NCBI RefSeq assembly: GCF_000428845.1
Contig: NZ_AUAS01000002.1
Location: 310,001-374,000 of the forward strand
Origin: Dyadobacter alkalitolerans DSM 23607
Lineage (GTDB): Bacteria; Bacteroidota; Bacteroidia; Cytophagales; Spirosomataceae
DNA: 64,000 bases
Direction of reading: 5' to 3'
Positions 63,772 through 64,000 of the stretch are shown here, one piece after another (within the stretch, counting starts at the first letter, position 1; the number at the start of each line of letters is the position of its first letter). Both the position numbers and the translations under genes were made by a program. Below the pieces are notes generated by a model that worked only from the letters and a program-made list of their open reading frames with translations, made no database searches and had not been told where the DNA came from.

Positions 63772-64000
63772 TTAATTTGTGTATTCAGGTATTTGTCTCA
63801 GAGGCAAAATAATGATAATGCTGGTTCCTTCTCCTACCCTGGACTTGACTTTCATCGTCCCGTAATGGCTTGAAATGATCTGCTTGCATAAAGCAAGACC
63901 AACCCCCAAGCCCGGCGAACCCGCATTAAGCTTATTCAGCAAACCAAAAACATAGTCATCGAACCTGCTGTCAAACCCAATTCCGTTGTCAGTAAATTCA
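63772..64000 (-). CDS. Histidine kinase, C-terminal part (cut by window edge)
   Basis: The last 75 codons, entering from the right edge and ending at TAA 63774-63772. They encode the end of a HATPase domain: FTDNGIGFDSRF (G1 box), a lid, then GLGVGLALCKQIISSHYG (G2) and VGEGTSIIIILPL. It is probably the partner of, or related to, the receiver protein it faces. Confidence 0.88.
   Translation of the reverse strand, partial: EFTDNGIGFDSRFDDYVFGLLNKLNAGSPGLGVGLALCKQIISSHYGTMKVKSRVGEGTSIIIILPLRQIPEYTN

Noticed and set aside
1-64000. Phage, insertion sequence, CRISPR, tRNA or rRNA genes
   Set aside because: No transposase, integrase, regularly spaced repeats or RNA gene sequences were recognised on either strand.

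Overview
The window looks like chromosomal DNA of a Bacteroidota species of the Cytophagales, most like Dyadobacter and relatives (inference). The reasons are a moderate GC content, SusC/SusD and carboxypeptidase-regulatory TonB receptors, ECF sigma/FecR pairs, LytTR two-component systems, candidate -7 elements of the TAnnTTTG type, few recognisable Shine-Dalgarno sites, and many lipoproteins. No rRNA, tRNA, CRISPR array, insertion sequence or phage gene was found.

Layout. 1-3797 (minus): an outer-membrane receptor, a DUF4374 lipoprotein and the start of a PepSY membrane protein, a likely iron-chelate uptake operon. 4014-9452: a VOC protein, a wrecked susC-susD pair, and an intact sulfatase directly behind the wreck. 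9483-19556: an FG-GAP lipoprotein with a c-heme motif, a Na+/H+ antiporter, a pentapeptide-repeat protein, an unknown lipoprotein, a membrane protein, a multi-PAS histidine kinase, an SRPBCC protein and MsrA. 19568-26015 (minus): a small membrane protein, a PQQ-dehydrogenase-like lipoprotein, an FtsX-type permease and a LytS/LytTR two-component pair. 26236-30348: an Ntn-type amidase, an SRPBCC protein, an unknown helical protein and a GH92 mannosidase.

30430-36389: an AraC regulator divergent from a second receptor / DUF4374 / PepSY operon with the same gene order as the one at the left edge. 36461-45271: a DUF1080 protein, two AraC regulators, a methyltransferase-glycosyltransferase fusion coupled to a DUF2079 membrane protein, a VOC protein, DUF4142 and YceI. 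45415-47873: a two-gene K+ uptake system. 47929-53058: a four-gene surface-glycan cassette (glycosyltransferase, SGNH-like protein, MBOAT acyltransferase, GT-C-like membrane protein).

53343-63139: an ECF sigma factor, FecR anti-sigma factor, SusC with an STN signalling domain, SusD, an M14 zinc carboxypeptidase and a PQQ-type dehydrogenase fused to cytochrome c. This is a self-regulated uptake and processing locus. The right edge holds a response regulator facing the 3' end of a histidine kinase.

The strongest leads are the ECF-controlled SusCD locus joined to a peptidase and a haem/PQQ oxidase, the MBOAT/SGNH glycan cassette, the duplicated receptor-DUF4374-PepSY modules, and the eroded SusCD that leaves an apparently intact sulfatase.
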